Position numbers and translations under genes: made by a program
The notes under the pieces: generated by a model
Seen by the model: the letters and a program-made list of their open reading frames with translations, nothing else
Databases searched by the model: none
Told to the model about the DNA's origin: nothing
Shown here: piece after piece, positions 8,866 through 20,373 of the stretch
Position numbering within the stretch: the stretch's first letter is position 1
Layout of the letters: the number at the start of each line of letters is the position of its first letter
DNA from: Oceanisphaera psychrotolerans
GTDB taxonomy: Bacteria > Pseudomonadota > Gammaproteobacteria > Enterobacterales > Aeromonadaceae
Direction of reading: 5' to 3'
Assembly (NCBI RefSeq): GCF_001870485.1
Contig: NZ_MDKE01000011.1
Span: forward strand, 329,187 to 393,186
Length of the DNA stretch: 64,000 nucleotides

Positions 8866-9462
8866 ATGGATGATATAAACGACCCTCAGCTTAAGCTGAA
8901 GCAATACATCGCCATCAAGGTCAAGCGCAAGCGGGTGGAGCAAGGGCTGAAAATCACCGATGTGGCGCGTATCGCCGGCCTGAGCCAGGGCATGATTAGC
9001 AAGATAGAGAATGCCCAGGTCTCAACCAGCCTGGAAACCCTGAGCAAGTTATGTGATGTCATCGGGCTGCCCATCTCCCAGCTGTTCAGCGATTACGACC
9101 GCCCCACCGGCGGCGCCCAGCTGACCAGGGCAGGAGAAGGCATGGAGGTGGTGCGCCGGGGTACCGAAATCGGGCATACCTATCAGCTGCTCAGCTACCA
9201 CAGGGGAAAGAAGAAAAGTTACGAACCCTTCCTGATCACCATGGACGACGCCAGCGAAGTCTTCCCGACCTTCTCGCACCCGGGCCAGGAGTTCATCTAC
9301 CTGCTGGAAGGACAAATCCTCTACCGGCATGGCAATCATCTTTATGAGATGTCTCCGGGCGACTCCCTGTCATTCGATGCCGAGATCCCCCACGGGCCGG
9401 AACGACTGGTTGAAGTCCCCATCAAACTGCTGTCCATTATTCATTACGACGATGAGCACTGA
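8866..9462 (+). CDS. XRE-family transcriptional regulator with C-terminal cupin domain
   Basis: A protein of 198 residues. An XRE-type helix-turn-helix occupies about residues 12-66 (KITDVARIAGLSQGMISKIE), and a small cupin barrel about 115-190 (HPGQEFIYLLEG, MSPGDSLSFDAEIPHGPE). Such regulators usually sense a small ligand in the cupin pocket. It is divergent from gmaS, so control of the methylated-amine island is likely but inferred. The chosen ATG is the first of the conserved region; the ribosome site is weak (AGAAGTGAG). A long GC-rich leader precedes it. Confidence 0.85.
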   Translation: MDDINDPQLKLKQYIAIKVKRKRVEQGLKITDVARIAGLSQGMISKIENAQVSTSLETLSKLCDVIGLPISQLFSDYDRPTGGAQLTRAGEGMEVVRRGTEIGHTYQLLSYHRGKKKSYEPFLITMDDASEVFPTFSHPGQEFIYLLEGQILYRHGNHLYEMSPGDSLSFDAEIPHGPERLVEVPIKLLSIIHYDDEH

Positions 9463-9516
9463 ATCAACCGTCATTCCGGATTCAGTCATCATTTGCAGGC
9501 GTCGGCTCTCGCGCAC

Positions 9517-9546
9517 AACAAAAAAGCCAGCCCGAAGGCTGGCTTT
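9517..9546 (-). terminator. Terminator of acnB
   Basis: A perfect 10-bp stem, AAAGCCAGCC/GGCTGGCTTT with loop CGAA, is followed on the minus strand by further T. It lies between the convergent regulator gene and acnB. Confidence 0.9.
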
Positions 9547-9572
9547 GACATTCATGCGGTGACGTGACCGGC

Positions 9573-12169
9573 TCAGATGGCCTGCTGGAAGATCACCGTG
9601 TCGGCTTTCTCCACGTAGCTGTCCAGCTCGTCGAAGTTCAGGTAACGGTAGGTATCCGCCGCGGTCGCGTTCAGCTCCCGGGCGTAGGCCTGGTATTCCT
9701 CGACCGTCGGCAGCTTGCCGTGGATGGCGGCCACGGCGGCCAGCTCGGCAGACGCCAGATAGACGTTGGCGCCCTTGCCCAGACGGTTGGGGAAGTTACG
9801 GGTCGAGGTGGATACGACGGTGGTGTTGTCCCCTACCCGCGCCTGGTTACCCATGCACAGGGAGCAGCCCGGGATTTCGATGCGGGCACCGACCCGGCCG
9901 AATATGCCGTAGTAGCCCTCGGCGGTGAGCTGATCCTTGTCCATCTTGGTCGGCGGCGCGACCCACAGCTTGGTCGGCAACTGGCCCTTGTACTTGTCGA
10001 GCAGCTTGCCGGCGGCGCGGAAGTGGCCGATGTTGGTCATGCAGGAGCCGATGAACACTTCATCGATCTCCTCGCCGGTCACGTCGGACAGCAGACGGGC
10101 ATCGTCCGGATCGTTGGGCGCACACAGGATCGGCTCCTTGATCTCGCTCATGTCGATTTCCAGCACATGGGCGTACTCGGCATCGGCATCGGCTTCCATC
10201 AGCTCGGGATTGGCCAGCCACTCTTCCATGCCCTTGATGCGGCGCTCCAGGGTACGCTGGTCACCATAGCCTTCGGCGATCATCCACTTCAGCATCACGA
10301 TGTTGGAGTTCAGGTACTCGGCCACCGGCTCTTTATCCAGCTTGATGGTACAACCGGCGGCGGAGCGCTCGGCGGTGGCATCGGCCAGCTCGAACGCCTG
10401 CTCAACCTTCAGCTGGGGCAGACCTTCGATCTCCACCACCCGGCCGGAGAATTCGTTGATCTTGCCTTCCTTGGCCACGGTCAGCAGACCATGCTGAATG
10501 CCGTAGTAGGGAATGGCATGCACCAGGTCACGCAGGGTGATGCCGGGCTGCATTTCGCCCTTGAAGCGCACCAGTACCGACTCCGGCATGTCCAGCGGCA
10601 TCACGCCGGTGGCGGCGGCGAAGGCCACCAGACCGGAGCCCGCCGGGAAGGAGATACCGATGGGGAAACGGGTGTGGGAGTCACCGCCGGTACCCACGGT
10701 ATCGGGCAGCAGCATGCGGTTCAGCCAGGAATGGATAACACCGTCACCCGGACGCAGCGACACGCCGCCCCGGTTCATGATGAAGTCCGGCAGGGTATGG
10801 TGAGTGGTCACGTCCACCGGCTTGGGATAGGCGGCGGTGTGACAGAACGACTGCATGGTCAGATCGGCGGAAAAGCCAGGCAGGCCAGGTCCTTCAGCTC
10901 GTCCCGGGTCATGGGGCCGGTGGTGTCCTGGGAGCCGACGGTGGTCATCCTGGGCTCGCAGTACTGGTTGGGACGCACGCCCTTCACGCCACAGGCCTTG
11001 CCCACCATCTTCTGGGCCAGGGTGTAACCCTTGCCGGAGTCGACCACCGGGGCCGCACGCTTGAACACGGTAGAGGCGTCCAGACCCAGCGCTTCGCGGG
11101 CCTTGTCGGTCAGGCCGCGACCGATGATCAGCGGAATACGGCCGCCGGCGCGGACTTCGTCGAGCAGCACGTCGGTCTTCAGCTTGAAGGTGCTCAGCAC
11201 CTCGTCGGTACCCTGACGGCAGATCTTGCCCTCATAGGGGTAGATGTCGATCACGTCGCCGGTGTTCAGCCTGGTGACGTCACATTCGATGGGCAGGGCG
11301 CCGGCATCTTCCATGGTGTTGAAGAAGATGGGGGCGATCTTGTTGCCGATACAGATACCGCCGGCGCGCTTGTTGGGCACGAACGGAATGTCGTCGCCCA
11401 TGTGCCACAGCACCGAGTTGGTGGCGGACTTGCGGCTGGAGCCGGTACCGACCACGTCACCCACGTATACCAGCGGGAAGCCTTGTTCTTTCAGGCTGTT
11501 GATGGCGGTGATCGGGCCAATCACACCGTCTTCGTCCGGTTCGATACCCGGACGGGCGTTCTTGAGCATGGCCTGGGCATGCAGCGGGATGTCCGGGCGG
11601 GACCAGGCATCCTGGGCCGGCGACAGATCATCGGTATTGGTTTCGCCGGGCACCTTGAACACGGTCATGGTGATCTTGTCGGCCAGTTTGGGGCGCTCGA
11701 GGAACCACTCGGCGTCGGCCCAGGACTGCATCACCTGCTTGGCGAAGGCATTGCCGGCCTTGGCCTTTTCGTCCACGTCGTGGAAGGCGTCGAACATCAG
11801 CAGGGTGTGGCTCAGGGCCTTGGCGGCGATCGGCGCCAGGGCGTCGACGTCCAGCAGCTCGACCAGCGGTGCGATATTGTAGCCGCCCTGCATGGTGCCC
11901 AGCAGCTCGGTGGCCTGCTCGGCAGACACCACCGGCGAGCTCACTTCACCCTTGGCGACGGCGGCGAGGAAACCGGCTTTTACATAGGCGGCTTCGTCAA
12001 CGCCCGGGGGGATGCGGGTAGAGAGTAATTCGTAAAGGAAGGATTCTTCGCCGGCGGGGGGATTTTTAAGTAACTCAACCAGGGCGGCAACTTGCTCTGC
12101 GTCGAGGGGTTTGGCAACCACTCCCTCGGCGGCACGTTCTTCGACGTGTTTACGATAGGCTTCAAGCAC
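9573..12169 (-). CDS. acnB: Bifunctional aconitate hydratase 2 / 2-methylisocitrate dehydratase (frameshifted in this sequence)
   Basis: Citrate-isocitrate isomerisation in the TCA cycle with a 4Fe-4S cluster. The N-terminal 436 residues (HEAT-like and swivel domains) end with [11 protein letters not shown], then the frame breaks at an A-run on the plus strand (10871-10874). The rest ([46 protein letters not shown] cluster cysteines) continues in the next frame to a normal end. One added base gives 865 residues, exactly the usual AcnB length. The start is GTG (12169) with AGAGGA upstream. A housekeeping gene this conserved is unlikely to be truly dead. Confidence 0.95.
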
Positions 12170-12396
12170 GACTGTATCCTCTTATTATCATTCGCCACCA
12201 GGGGCGGAAATGTCCTTGTTGGGGCTGGTACCTTGGTACAGACACCCGCGCGGATGCCGCAGCAGTATATAAGTTTTAACAGGGAATTAAAATCAGCCCC
12301 CTCCCCCCTTTGGTCTAACCCAAGGTTAAACAAATGTTTTTAAACGTGATTTTCTATGCCACCGCCAACCAAACATCATAAAACAACCCATTAACA

Positions 12397-14657
12397 TCAA
12401 AAACTGAACAGATTGCCGAAATACAAATAAACACTGTTTTTATCTCCTTCACCCTGGCCATACGCCAGATACAAGGGGCCCCAGTTGGTGTCAACACCGA
12501 TGAAAATACTGCCCGCCATCAATGCCGACTCCCAGCCGACATCGCGCCGGCATTCCAGACTCCGCCCCGTTCGAGCGAGCCGCCCAGATACACCGGCGAA
12601 CGGAAGGCCCCGAAGTCGTTGTCAAACCAGCGATAATGATAAAGCAGGCCGCCGAAGCCGCTGTAACGTCCGTTGAGCTGATCGCGCTGATAGCCGGACA
12701 GATTGAACAGCCCTCCCAGGCTGCGGGCAAACACCGGCACGGCCTGCTCGGCACTGGAGCCGCCGAATACCAGCTTGCCGATGAAAGTATGCCGGTCGAT
12801 ACGATAGGGCCTGAGCCACTCCAGCTCGTAATCCAGTCCGCTGACACTCTCTTTGCCGCCAGCGATATCCAGGCTGTTGCGGAAATAGCCCAGTCGCAGC
12901 TCGGCCGCCTCCCCTCTGGTCGGGAAAAACACGTTATCCAGGGTGTCGTGGCTGAAGCGCAGATAAGGACCGACCGAACCGATATCCAGCCGGGTGTCGA
13001 TATTGCGCGCGTCGATATCGCCCACCAGCCCCTGCACTCCCAGCGCCAGCTCGCTCCAGGGGTTGAGGTTGTAACCCAGCTCACTGTTCAGGCCCCAGGT
13101 GGCATAATCAAAGTCCAGACTGGTCAGTGGCCGGAACAACTCATACTGGGGATCGGTGGTATCGAAGAAGAAGCTGCGACTGCGCTTCTGATACTCGCCG
13201 CGCAGCGACCAGAACACATCATAATCGGTGTCCAGCGGTGTATAAAATTCGGAAGCCAGCTGCTTGTTGCTGCCGAAGGTGGTTTCCACCAGCCATTCGC
13301 CGCCCAGCATGTTGATATTGGTGCGTCGGAACTGGGCGCCGATTTCGTAGTTGGAGCGAGTGGAAAAATCGTCTTCCAGCGCAAATTTCAGGTCGACAAA
13401 ACCCGGCCCCCAGCCTTTTTCGCTGGTTTGTACCGTCAGCACCTGCTCGCCTTCCTGCTCTTCGATGCGATAGCTGACCCGCTCGAAGGCATCCAGGGCA
13501 TAGAGCCGGCGCACCCCTGCTTCCAGCTCTTCCGTGCGATGGAACTGCCCCGGCACCACCCCCAGCACGTCACGCACCACCTCTTCGCTGAGCCCGGAGC
13601 GATTGTCCACCTGGATCCGGTCCAGATAAACCGCATCGGAACGTTGCAACCTGGCCCGTCTATCGAGCTTGCCGGACTGATAGGCAAAATAGTCATCCGC
13701 ACTCAGCGACAACGCCTGCAATTGTGGCAACAGCCGTTGTGCCGCCTCCTCACCCCGGAGAATGGCCTCGGGCATCAGCTCGAAATCACCGACGCCGATG
13801 CCCTCGATGGCGGGCGTGATCAGGAGGTCATCTGCCGACATCAGGGCAACCTGACGTTGCGTGCTGGAACGGGTCAGATAATTGGTGAGCTGGCTGACCA
13901 TGGCCAGGGCACCATCCAGTTGCTGACGGGACAGCATGGCATCACCGATATCGACCGCAATCACGATGTCGGCGCCAAGCTCCTGTGCCACATCCACCGG
14001 CATGTTGTTGACCACGCCGCCATCGGCCAGCAGCCGACCGTCTATGACCACCGGTTGCAACACCCCGGGCACCGACATGGAGGCCTGCATTACCGTCGCC
14101 AGATGTCCCTCGTTCAAGACCACAGGCGTCACTGTTTCCATGTCGGTCGCCACCGCCCGGAAGGGAATGGGCAGGTCATCGAAGCTGTGCAGGCCCGGCA
14201 GATTGAGGGTGCTCTGGCGCAGCAGGGCGCCCATGGCCTGGCCCTGAAAAAAGCCGCCGGGCAGGCTCAGCTGCCACTGCCGATCGACGCCGATATCGGT
14301 ACGCAGCAAAAACTCGTCATTCTGGCGCTTGCGCCGGAGCGACAACTCGTCTCGCCCCACCTTGTCCTGATAACCCTGACTCCAGTCCAGCTGCAACAGC
14401 TGCCGCTCCAGCTCGTTCGCATCCAGCCCCAGGGCATACATGCCGGCCACATAGGCGCCCATACTGGTGCCGGTGACGATGTCCACCGGAATACGCAGTT
14501 GCTCCAGCACCCGTATCACCCCGATGTGGGCCGCCCCCTTGGCCCCGCCGCCGCTGAGCACCAGCGCAATTTTGGGCCGCTCGGGCTGGGCCGGAACCTG
14601 GGAATAGGCCGGGAAACAGCTCAACACCAACAGCAGAGGCAACAGATAACGGTGCAT
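12397..14657 (-). CDS. Patatin-like phospholipase with Omp85-type beta-barrel (frameshifted near the C-terminus)
   Basis: It starts with a signal peptide (MHRYLLPLLLVLSCFPAYS), then a patatin domain with GGGAKG oxyanion loop, the GTSMG nucleophile elbow and a DGG catalytic Asp motif (residues about 30-220). A POTRA-like stretch (about 320-410) and an Omp85/surface-antigen beta-barrel follow, as in PlpD-type outer-membrane lipases. The reading frame is lost near 12549, only about 55 residues before the end; one added base restores DVGWESALMAGSIFIGVD and a terminal Phe (NLFSF), typical of barrel proteins. Restored length is 753 residues. The longer in-frame start at 14804 lacks a signal peptide, so 14657 is preferred. 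Confidence 0.85.
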
Positions 14658-14767
14658 GGGGGAAAATCTCGACGGCAGCAGGTGCGGCCATTGTAGGGCG
14701 GGACGGTATCGGCGAAAAGCAAGAAAACGGTGGTGTCGGCCATGCATCAGCAGAGGCGGAAGCAGGG

Positions 14768-14799
14768 CCTTGCGCTCCCGGAGTACCGGGAGCGCAAGG
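14768..14799 (-). terminator. Strong hairpin downstream of the chemoreceptor gene
   Basis: A perfect 14-bp stem (CCTTGCGCTCCCGG and its complement) with loop AGTA starts 9 nt after the receptor stop. No U-run follows on either strand, so it may be an RNA-stabilising or pausing hairpin rather than a classical terminator. Confidence 0.5.
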
Positions 14800-14808
14800 G
14801 GCATGGCG

Positions 14809-16683
14809 TCAGGCGGGTAGCCGGAAGCGCCCGATCAAGCGCTGCAGCTCGGCACTCTGGCGAGCCAGTTCGGCGCTGCTGGCGGCGGTTTGCTCGGTAG
14901 CGGCGGCGGAATGCTCAGACACCTCCCGAATGCTGAACACCGAGCGGTTGATCTCTTCCGCCACCGAGCTTTGCTGCTCGGAGGCGGTGGCGATCTGACT
15001 GTTCATCTGCTGAATATCCGAGACCGAGCGAGTAATGGCATGAATGGAGGCGCCGGCCTCGTTGGCAACGGCGACCGTCTCGCTGGCCATGGTGGTGCTC
15101 CGATCCATCATGATCACCGACTCCTGGGCCTTGCTCTGCAGCCCCTGGATCAGCGCTTCAATCTGCGCGGTTGCCTGCTGCGTGCGCTTGGCCAGGGCGC
15201 GCACCTCGTCGGCCACCACCGCAAAGCCCCGCCCGTGTTCGCCGGCCCGGGCGGCTTCTATCGCCGCATTCAGCGCCAGCAGATTGGTCTGCTCCGCCAC
15301 GCCCTTGATCACATCGAGAATACTGCCGATATTCAGGCTCTCACTTTCCAGCTGATGGATGGTTTCGAGTGAATGGCGAATTTCATCTGCCAGGCTGTTG
15401 ATCTGGCTGATGGTCAGACCGACCTTGTGGTCACCGGCACTGGCATCGCTGTCGGCGGAACGGGCTGAGCCGAAGGCGGTTTCCGCATGGCGGGCCACTT
15501 CCTGTACGGTCGCGGCCATCTCGTTCATGGCGGTGGAGACCTGCTCCAGCTCCAGCCGCTGCTGATTGACCCCGCTGCGGGTCTGCTCCGAGACCGCCGA
15601 CAGCTCCTGCGCCGAGCTGGCAATGTGACTGGCGCTCTGGTCAAGCTCGCCGACCAGTTGACGCAGGTTCAGGGTCATGGTCTGCATGCAGTCCATCAAC
15701 CCGCCCAGTTCATCCTTGCGTCGATGCCGGATATCCAGACTCAGATCCCCGTCGGCGATGCGGTTGGCCTGCAACACCAGCAGCTTGAGCGGGTTGACGA
15801 TGCCGCGGGTGATCAGCCAGGCAAAGAGCCCCCCCATCACCAGCGCCGCCAGGGTCACCGCCAGGATAATCATCTTGGCCGCATTGCTGTCCCGGTGCAT
15901 GCTCGCCTGCTGCCTCGACACCAGGGTGTCGATACTGCCGGCAATGGTCTCGGCCGCCGTATCGATGCGTCGCTCGACCTCCACCAGGCCGTTAACCGCA
16001 TCAATAAAACCCTGCTGCTGCTGCTGGAACTGTTTGAGCAAGTCGTACAGCTCCCGGACGTCGGCATCCTCCTGCATATGCAGCCGGTTTTCCAGGGTCG
16101 CCAGCAGGCCACGCAGGCGGGAAGACAGCTGCATGGCGTCGACCTCATTCCGGCTCAGGGCAAAGTCTTTCTGGGTCAGACGAATACCCACCAGCCGCAC
16201 CAGCCAGCTCATGGCACTGGTGTCATTGGCACTGAGATATTCGGCCCGTTGCTGGGCGGAAAAACCCAGACCGTTCAGCTCGAAGATCTGACGCTGGGCC
16301 GCGTCATTCAGCGTGACAATCTGATCCAGCTCGGCTTCATAGGCCCGGGTACCGGCCAGGATTTGTTCGACCAACGCCCGATTGTCGGGCTCGACCAGTG
16401 CCCCTTGCAGCACTTCCGCCCGGGCGTTGGCTTGCGCCACCATTTCCTTGGCCAGGTTCAGCTGTTCGGGATCGTCATTCAGCAGGTAGTTTTTCTCGAG
16501 CTGACGGGCCTTGTTAAACAGCAGGTCGATGGCGCGGGCCTGCTCCAGCTTGCCGGCCCGATCAAGTACCGAGGACAGGCTGTAAAAACTGATCGCGGCG
16601 GTGGTCAAGGTCGCCAGCAACACCAGCGCAAAACCCAGGGTCAGCTTCACCCTGACACTCAGGTGGCCTAATTTGGAGAGCAT
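14809..16683 (-). CDS. Methyl-accepting chemotaxis protein with helical bimodular-type sensor
   Basis: A protein of 624 residues. A membrane helix lies at about 13-35, followed by a roughly 235-residue periplasmic all-helical sensor rich in Leu, Gln and Arg, a second membrane helix (about 270-292), HAMP (about 293-345) and a signalling domain with the conserved tip [20 protein letters not shown] and [15 protein letters not shown]. The sensor length and helical character resemble HBM receptors such as McpS, which bind TCA intermediates; the ligand here is unknown. It stands alone, with no che genes nearby. It lies between the lpdA terminator and the patatin gene. Confidence 0.88.
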   Translation of the reverse strand: MLSKLGHLSVRVKLTLGFALVLLATLTTAAISFYSLSSVLDRAGKLEQARAIDLLFNKARQLEKNYLLNDDPEQLNLAKEMVAQANARAEVLQGALVEPDNRALVEQILAGTRAYEAELDQIVTLNDAAQRQIFELNGLGFSAQQRAEYLSANDTSAMSWLVRLVGIRLTQKDFALSRNEVDAMQLSSRLRGLLATLENRLHMQEDADVRELYDLLKQFQQQQQGFIDAVNGLVEVERRIDTAAETIAGSIDTLVSRQQASMHRDSNAAKMIILAVTLAALVMGGLFAWLITRGIVNPLKLLVLQANRIADGDLSLDIRHRRKDELGGLMDCMQTMTLNLRQLVGELDQSASHIASSAQELSAVSEQTRSGVNQQRLELEQVSTAMNEMAATVQEVARHAETAFGSARSADSDASAGDHKVGLTISQINSLADEIRHSLETIHQLESESLNIGSILDVIKGVAEQTNLLALNAAIEAARAGEHGRGFAVVADEVRALAKRTQQATAQIEALIQGLQSKAQESVIMMDRSTTMASETVAVANEAGASIHAITRSVSDIQQMNSQIATASEQQSSVAEEINRSVFSIREVSEHSAAATEQTAASSAELARQSAELQRLIGRFRLPA

Positions 16684-16833
16684 CTTGTCTTCCCTTACGT
16701 TGGTCGGTGGCTACATTTTTTATCACTGTGTCTCACCATATCGGTTAATAGGAAAAAAAGTGAAGGCTTTCATGATAAAAAGTGATCACCGACACAAATG
16801 AGCCCCTCCTCTCCCGACGAATAACACGCAGAC

Positions 16834-16863
16834 AAAAAAACGCCCGGCAGAGCCGGGCGTTTT
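16834..16863 (-). terminator. Terminator of the pdh operon after lpdA
   Basis: A perfect 12-bp stem, AAAACGCCCGGC/GCCGGGCGTTTT, with loop AGA and extra T on the minus strand lies 25 nt after the lpdA stop. Confidence 0.92.
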
Positions 16864-16888
16864 CACATCACCAGAGCAGGAAAGAATC

Positions 16889-18316
16889 TTACTTCTTCTT
16901 CTTGGCCTTGGGGTTCGGCATATCGGTGATGGAGCCTTCGAACACTTCGGCGGCCATGCCCACAGACTCGTTCAGAGTGGGGTGAGCATGAATGGTCAGC
17001 GCGATGTCTTCGGCATCGGCACCCATTTCGATGGCCAGACCGATTTCGCCCAGCAGCTCACCGGCATTGGTACCGATGGTAGCGCCGCCCAGAACACGGT
17101 GAGTGTCCTTGTCGAAAATCAGCTTGGTCATGCCGAAAGAGGAGTCGGACGCGATGGCGCGGCCGGAAGCGGCCCAGGGGAAGCTGGCCACTTCTACGTT
17201 CAGGCCTTTTTCCTTCGCTTCTTTCTCGGTGATACCTACCCATGCCACTTCCGGATCGGTATAGGCGATGGACGGAATCACTTTCGGGTCGAAGTAATGC
17301 TTCATGCCGGCGATGACTTCGGCCGCCACATGACCTTCGTGCACACCCTTGTGCGCCAGCATCGGCTGACCGACGATGTCGCCGATGGCATAGATGTGCG
17401 GCACATTGGTGCGCAGCTGTTTGTCGACGTTGATGAAGCCACGCTCGTCCACGTTGACACCGGCTTTCTCGGCGTCCAGCGACTTGCCGTTGGGAGTACG
17501 GCCGATGGCCACCAACACGGCGTCATAAATGATGGTATTGCTCGCGCCTTTCTTGTCTTCCATGGTCACGTGAATGCCGTCGTCTTTGGCTTCCACCTTG
17601 GTGACCTTGGTTTCCAGCATCAGGTTGAACTTGCTCTTCACCTGCTTGGTATAGATCTTGATGAGATCCTTATCCGCCGCCGGAATCACCTGATCGAACA
17701 TTTCAACCACGTCGATCTTGGAACCCAGGGAGTGATACACGGTACCCATTTCCAGACCGATAATACCGCCACCCATGACCAGCAGCTTCTCGGGAACTTC
17801 TTTCAGTTCCAGCGCGTCGGTAGAATCCCAGATGCGGGGATCTTCATGCGGGATAAACGGCAGCTTGATCGGACGGGAGCCGGCGGCGATGATGGCGTTG
17901 TCGAAGTTGATGGTGGTGTTACCCGCTTCACCTTCCACGACCATGGTGTTGGCACCGGTGAACTTGGCAAAACCGTTCACGACCTTGACCTTGCGCATCT
18001 TGGCCATGCCACCCAGACCCTGAGTCAGCTGACCGATCACTTTTTCTTTGTGTGCACGAACCTTGTCCAGATCGATTTGGGGCTCGCCAAAAGTCACACC
18101 GTGGCTGGCCATCGTCTTGGATTCTTCGATGACCTTGGCAATGTGCAGCAACGCTTTGGAAGGAATACAGCCAACGTTCAGACAAACGCCGCCCAGAGTT
18201 GAATAACGCTCAACGATTACGGTTTCCAGACCCAGATCGGCAGCGCGGAAAGCGGCTGAATAGCCGGCAGGGCCCGCGCCCAATACCACAACCTGAGCTT
18301 TGACTTCTTGACTCAT
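16889..18316 (-). CDS. lpdA: Dihydrolipoyl dehydrogenase (E3)
   Basis: A FAD- and NAD-dependent E3 of 475 residues that reoxidises dihydrolipoyl groups of the pyruvate dehydrogenase complex (and usually the 2-oxoglutarate complex). It has the FAD site GAGPAGYSAAFRAADLG, the redox disulphide in GGVCLNVGCIPSKALLH, the NAD site GGGIIGLEMG, and the C-terminal HAHPTLNES with the catalytic His. AGAGGT precedes the ATG. It follows aceF after a 152-nt gap containing an aceF terminator, so it may also have its own promoter as in E. coli. Confidence 0.95.
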   Translation of the reverse strand: MSQEVKAQVVVLGAGPAGYSAAFRAADLGLETVIVERYSTLGGVCLNVGCIPSKALLHIAKVIEESKTMASHGVTFGEPQIDLDKVRAHKEKVIGQLTQGLGGMAKMRKVKVVNGFAKFTGANTMVVEGEAGNTTINFDNAIIAAGSRPIKLPFIPHEDPRIWDSTDALELKEVPEKLLVMGGGIIGLEMGTVYHSLGSKIDVVEMFDQVIPAADKDLIKIYTKQVKSKFNLMLETKVTKVEAKDDGIHVTMEDKKGASNTIIYDAVLVAIGRTPNGKSLDAEKAGVNVDERGFINVDKQLRTNVPHIYAIGDIVGQPMLAHKGVHEGHVAAEVIAGMKHYFDPKVIPSIAYTDPEVAWVGITEKEAKEKGLNVEVASFPWAASGRAIASDSSFGMTKLIFDKDTHRVLGGATIGTNAGELLGEIGLAIEMGADAEDIALTIHAHPTLNESVGMAAEVFEGSITDMPNPKAKKKK

Positions 18317-18436
18317 GGTGACCTCTATTATGATTTTTAGCCCCGTTCAAGCAATGGCCACGGGAAAGTACAGACTCGATATGACCACTACATGATAAAC
18401 GGGCCAAAGTTTACTGTTCTGTTGTTAAAAAGAAAG

Positions 18437-18462
18437 TAAAAAGGCAGGCTAATGCCTGCCTT
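18437..18462 (-). terminator. Terminator between aceF and lpdA
   Basis: A 9-bp stem, AAGGCAGGC/GCCTGCCTT, with loop TAAT is followed by TTTTT on the minus strand, 6 nt after the aceF stop. It implies partial uncoupling of lpdA from aceEF. Confidence 0.85.
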
Positions 18463-18468
18463 GTCACA

Positions 18469-20363
18469 TTAAAGGGCCAAACGACGAAGGTCGCTCAACA
18501 CACCACTCAGCATGGTGATGAAACGGGCACCGTCGGCGCCGTCAATCACCCGGTGGTCGTAAGACAGCGCCAGCGGCTGCATCAGGCGAGGTTCAAACTC
18601 TTTGCCGTTCCACACCGGCTTGATGCTGGACTTGGACACACCCAGAATGGCCACTTCCGGCGCATTCACGATAGGCGTGAACTGGGTGCCACCGATACCG
18701 CCCAGCGACGAAATGGTGAAACAACCGCCCTGCATGTCGGCAGCGGTCAGCTTGCCGGCACGGGCCTTCTTGGAGATTTCACCCAGCTCCAGTGCCAGAT
18801 CGCGAATGCCTTTCTTGTTCACATCGCGTACTACCGGCACCACCAGACCGTTGGGGGTATCTACCGCCACACCGATGTGGATGTACTTCTTCATCACCAG
18901 AGACTGACCGTCTTGTGACAGTGAAGAACAGAACTTGGGATAGGCTTCCAGCGCTTGGCAGCAGCCTTCATGATGAAGATCAGCGGGGAGATCTTGTAAC
19001 CCAGCTTCTGCTTGTCGGCGATGGCGTTCTCTTGCTTGCGGAACTCTTCCAGCTCGGTGATATCGGTTTCGTCAAACTGCGTCACGTGCGGGATTTTCAC
19101 CCAGTTGCGATGCAGGTTGGGACCGGAAATCTTCTGGATGCGGGTCAGGGCCACTTCTTCGACTTCACCGAACTTGGCAAAATCAACCTTCGGCCAGGCC
19201 AGCACTTCCATGCCACCACCGGCCACGGCTACACCTGCCGGCTGGCCTTCAACCCGCTTGATGATGCCCTTGACGTAGGTCTGGACATCTTCCTTCAGGA
19301 TGCGGCTCTTGGGACCGGTAGCGGCAACATTGGACAGGTCGACACCGAACTCACGGGCCAGACGACGCACCACAGGGGTGGCGTGCACGTAGGCGCTGTT
19401 CTCGACGAACGCGGCCTTGGCGGCCGGTGCAGCGGCGGCAGGAGCAGCCTTGGGCGCTTCGGCCTTGGCAGCCGGCGCGGCGGCGGCAGGGGCAGTAGCG
19501 GCCGGAGCCGGCGCGGCACCTTCCACTTCAAACACCATCACCAGGGAGCCGGTAGATACCTTGTCGCCGGTGGCAACCTTGATTTCCTTGACCACACCGG
19601 CGAACGGCGCGGGCACTTCCATGGAGGCCTTGTCGCCCTCCACGGCCAGAATGGACTGTTCGGCGGCAACCTTGTCGCCCACCGCGACCATCACCTCGGT
19701 AACTTCCACTTCGTCACCGCCGATGTCCGGCACCTGCACGTCTTTGGCGGCGGCCGCTGCGGAAGCGGCAGGCGCGGCAGCAGAAGCAGACGCCTCAGGG
19801 GCGGCGGCGGGAGCAGCTTCACCGGCCACTTCGAATACCATGATCAGCGAGCCGGTGTTGACCTTGTCGCCCACGGCAATCTTGATTTCTACCACTTTAC
19901 CGCCGAAGGGAGCAGGCACTTCCATCGACGCCTTGTCGCCCTCTACCGCAATCAGGGTCTGCTCTTCGGTTACGGTGTCGCCGACGGCAACGGCGATTTC
20001 GGTCACTTCGACTTCATCACCGCCGATGTCCGGCACCTGCACTTCTTTCAGGGCAGAGGCGGTGGCGGCCGGAGCCGCCGCCGCAGGGGCTTCGGCAGCA
20101 GGAGCGGCTTCAGCCGGGGCGGCGGCGCCGCCCTCTGCTTCGAATACCATGACCAGGCTACCGGTGTTGACCTTGTCGCCCACGGCAATCTTGATTTCCT
20201 TGACCACGCCGGCGGCGGGGGCAGGCACTTCCATCGAGGCCTTGTCACCTTCCACGGCGAGGATGGACTGTTCTTCCTCGACCTTGTCGCCCACGGCTAC
20301 CAGGATCTCGGTTACTTCAACCTCGTCTGCGCCGATATCCGGCACCAGAATATCTTTAGACAT
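18469..20363 (-). CDS. aceF: Pyruvate dehydrogenase E2, dihydrolipoyl acetyltransferase (frameshifted in this sequence)
   Basis: The core E2 enzyme transferring acetyl groups to CoA. Three lipoyl domains (about 1-75, 108-185, 213-285) each show the lipoylation motif [12 protein letters not shown] and are joined by Ala/Pro-rich linkers. A peripheral-subunit-binding domain follows (about 330-370, [15 protein letters not shown]), then the catalytic domain. The frame breaks near 18953 after FIMKAAAK; one added base restores the sequence through [13 protein letters not shown] (catalytic His and Asp) and gives 631 residues, as in E. coli. The gene sits 10 nt after aceE. Confidence 0.95.
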
Positions 20364-20373
20364 GTATTACCCC

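Noticed and set aside
18469..20363. Programmed frameshift in aceF
   Set aside because: There is no slippery heptamer or stimulatory structure, and six other genes show the same kind of one-base loss, so a consensus error explains it better.
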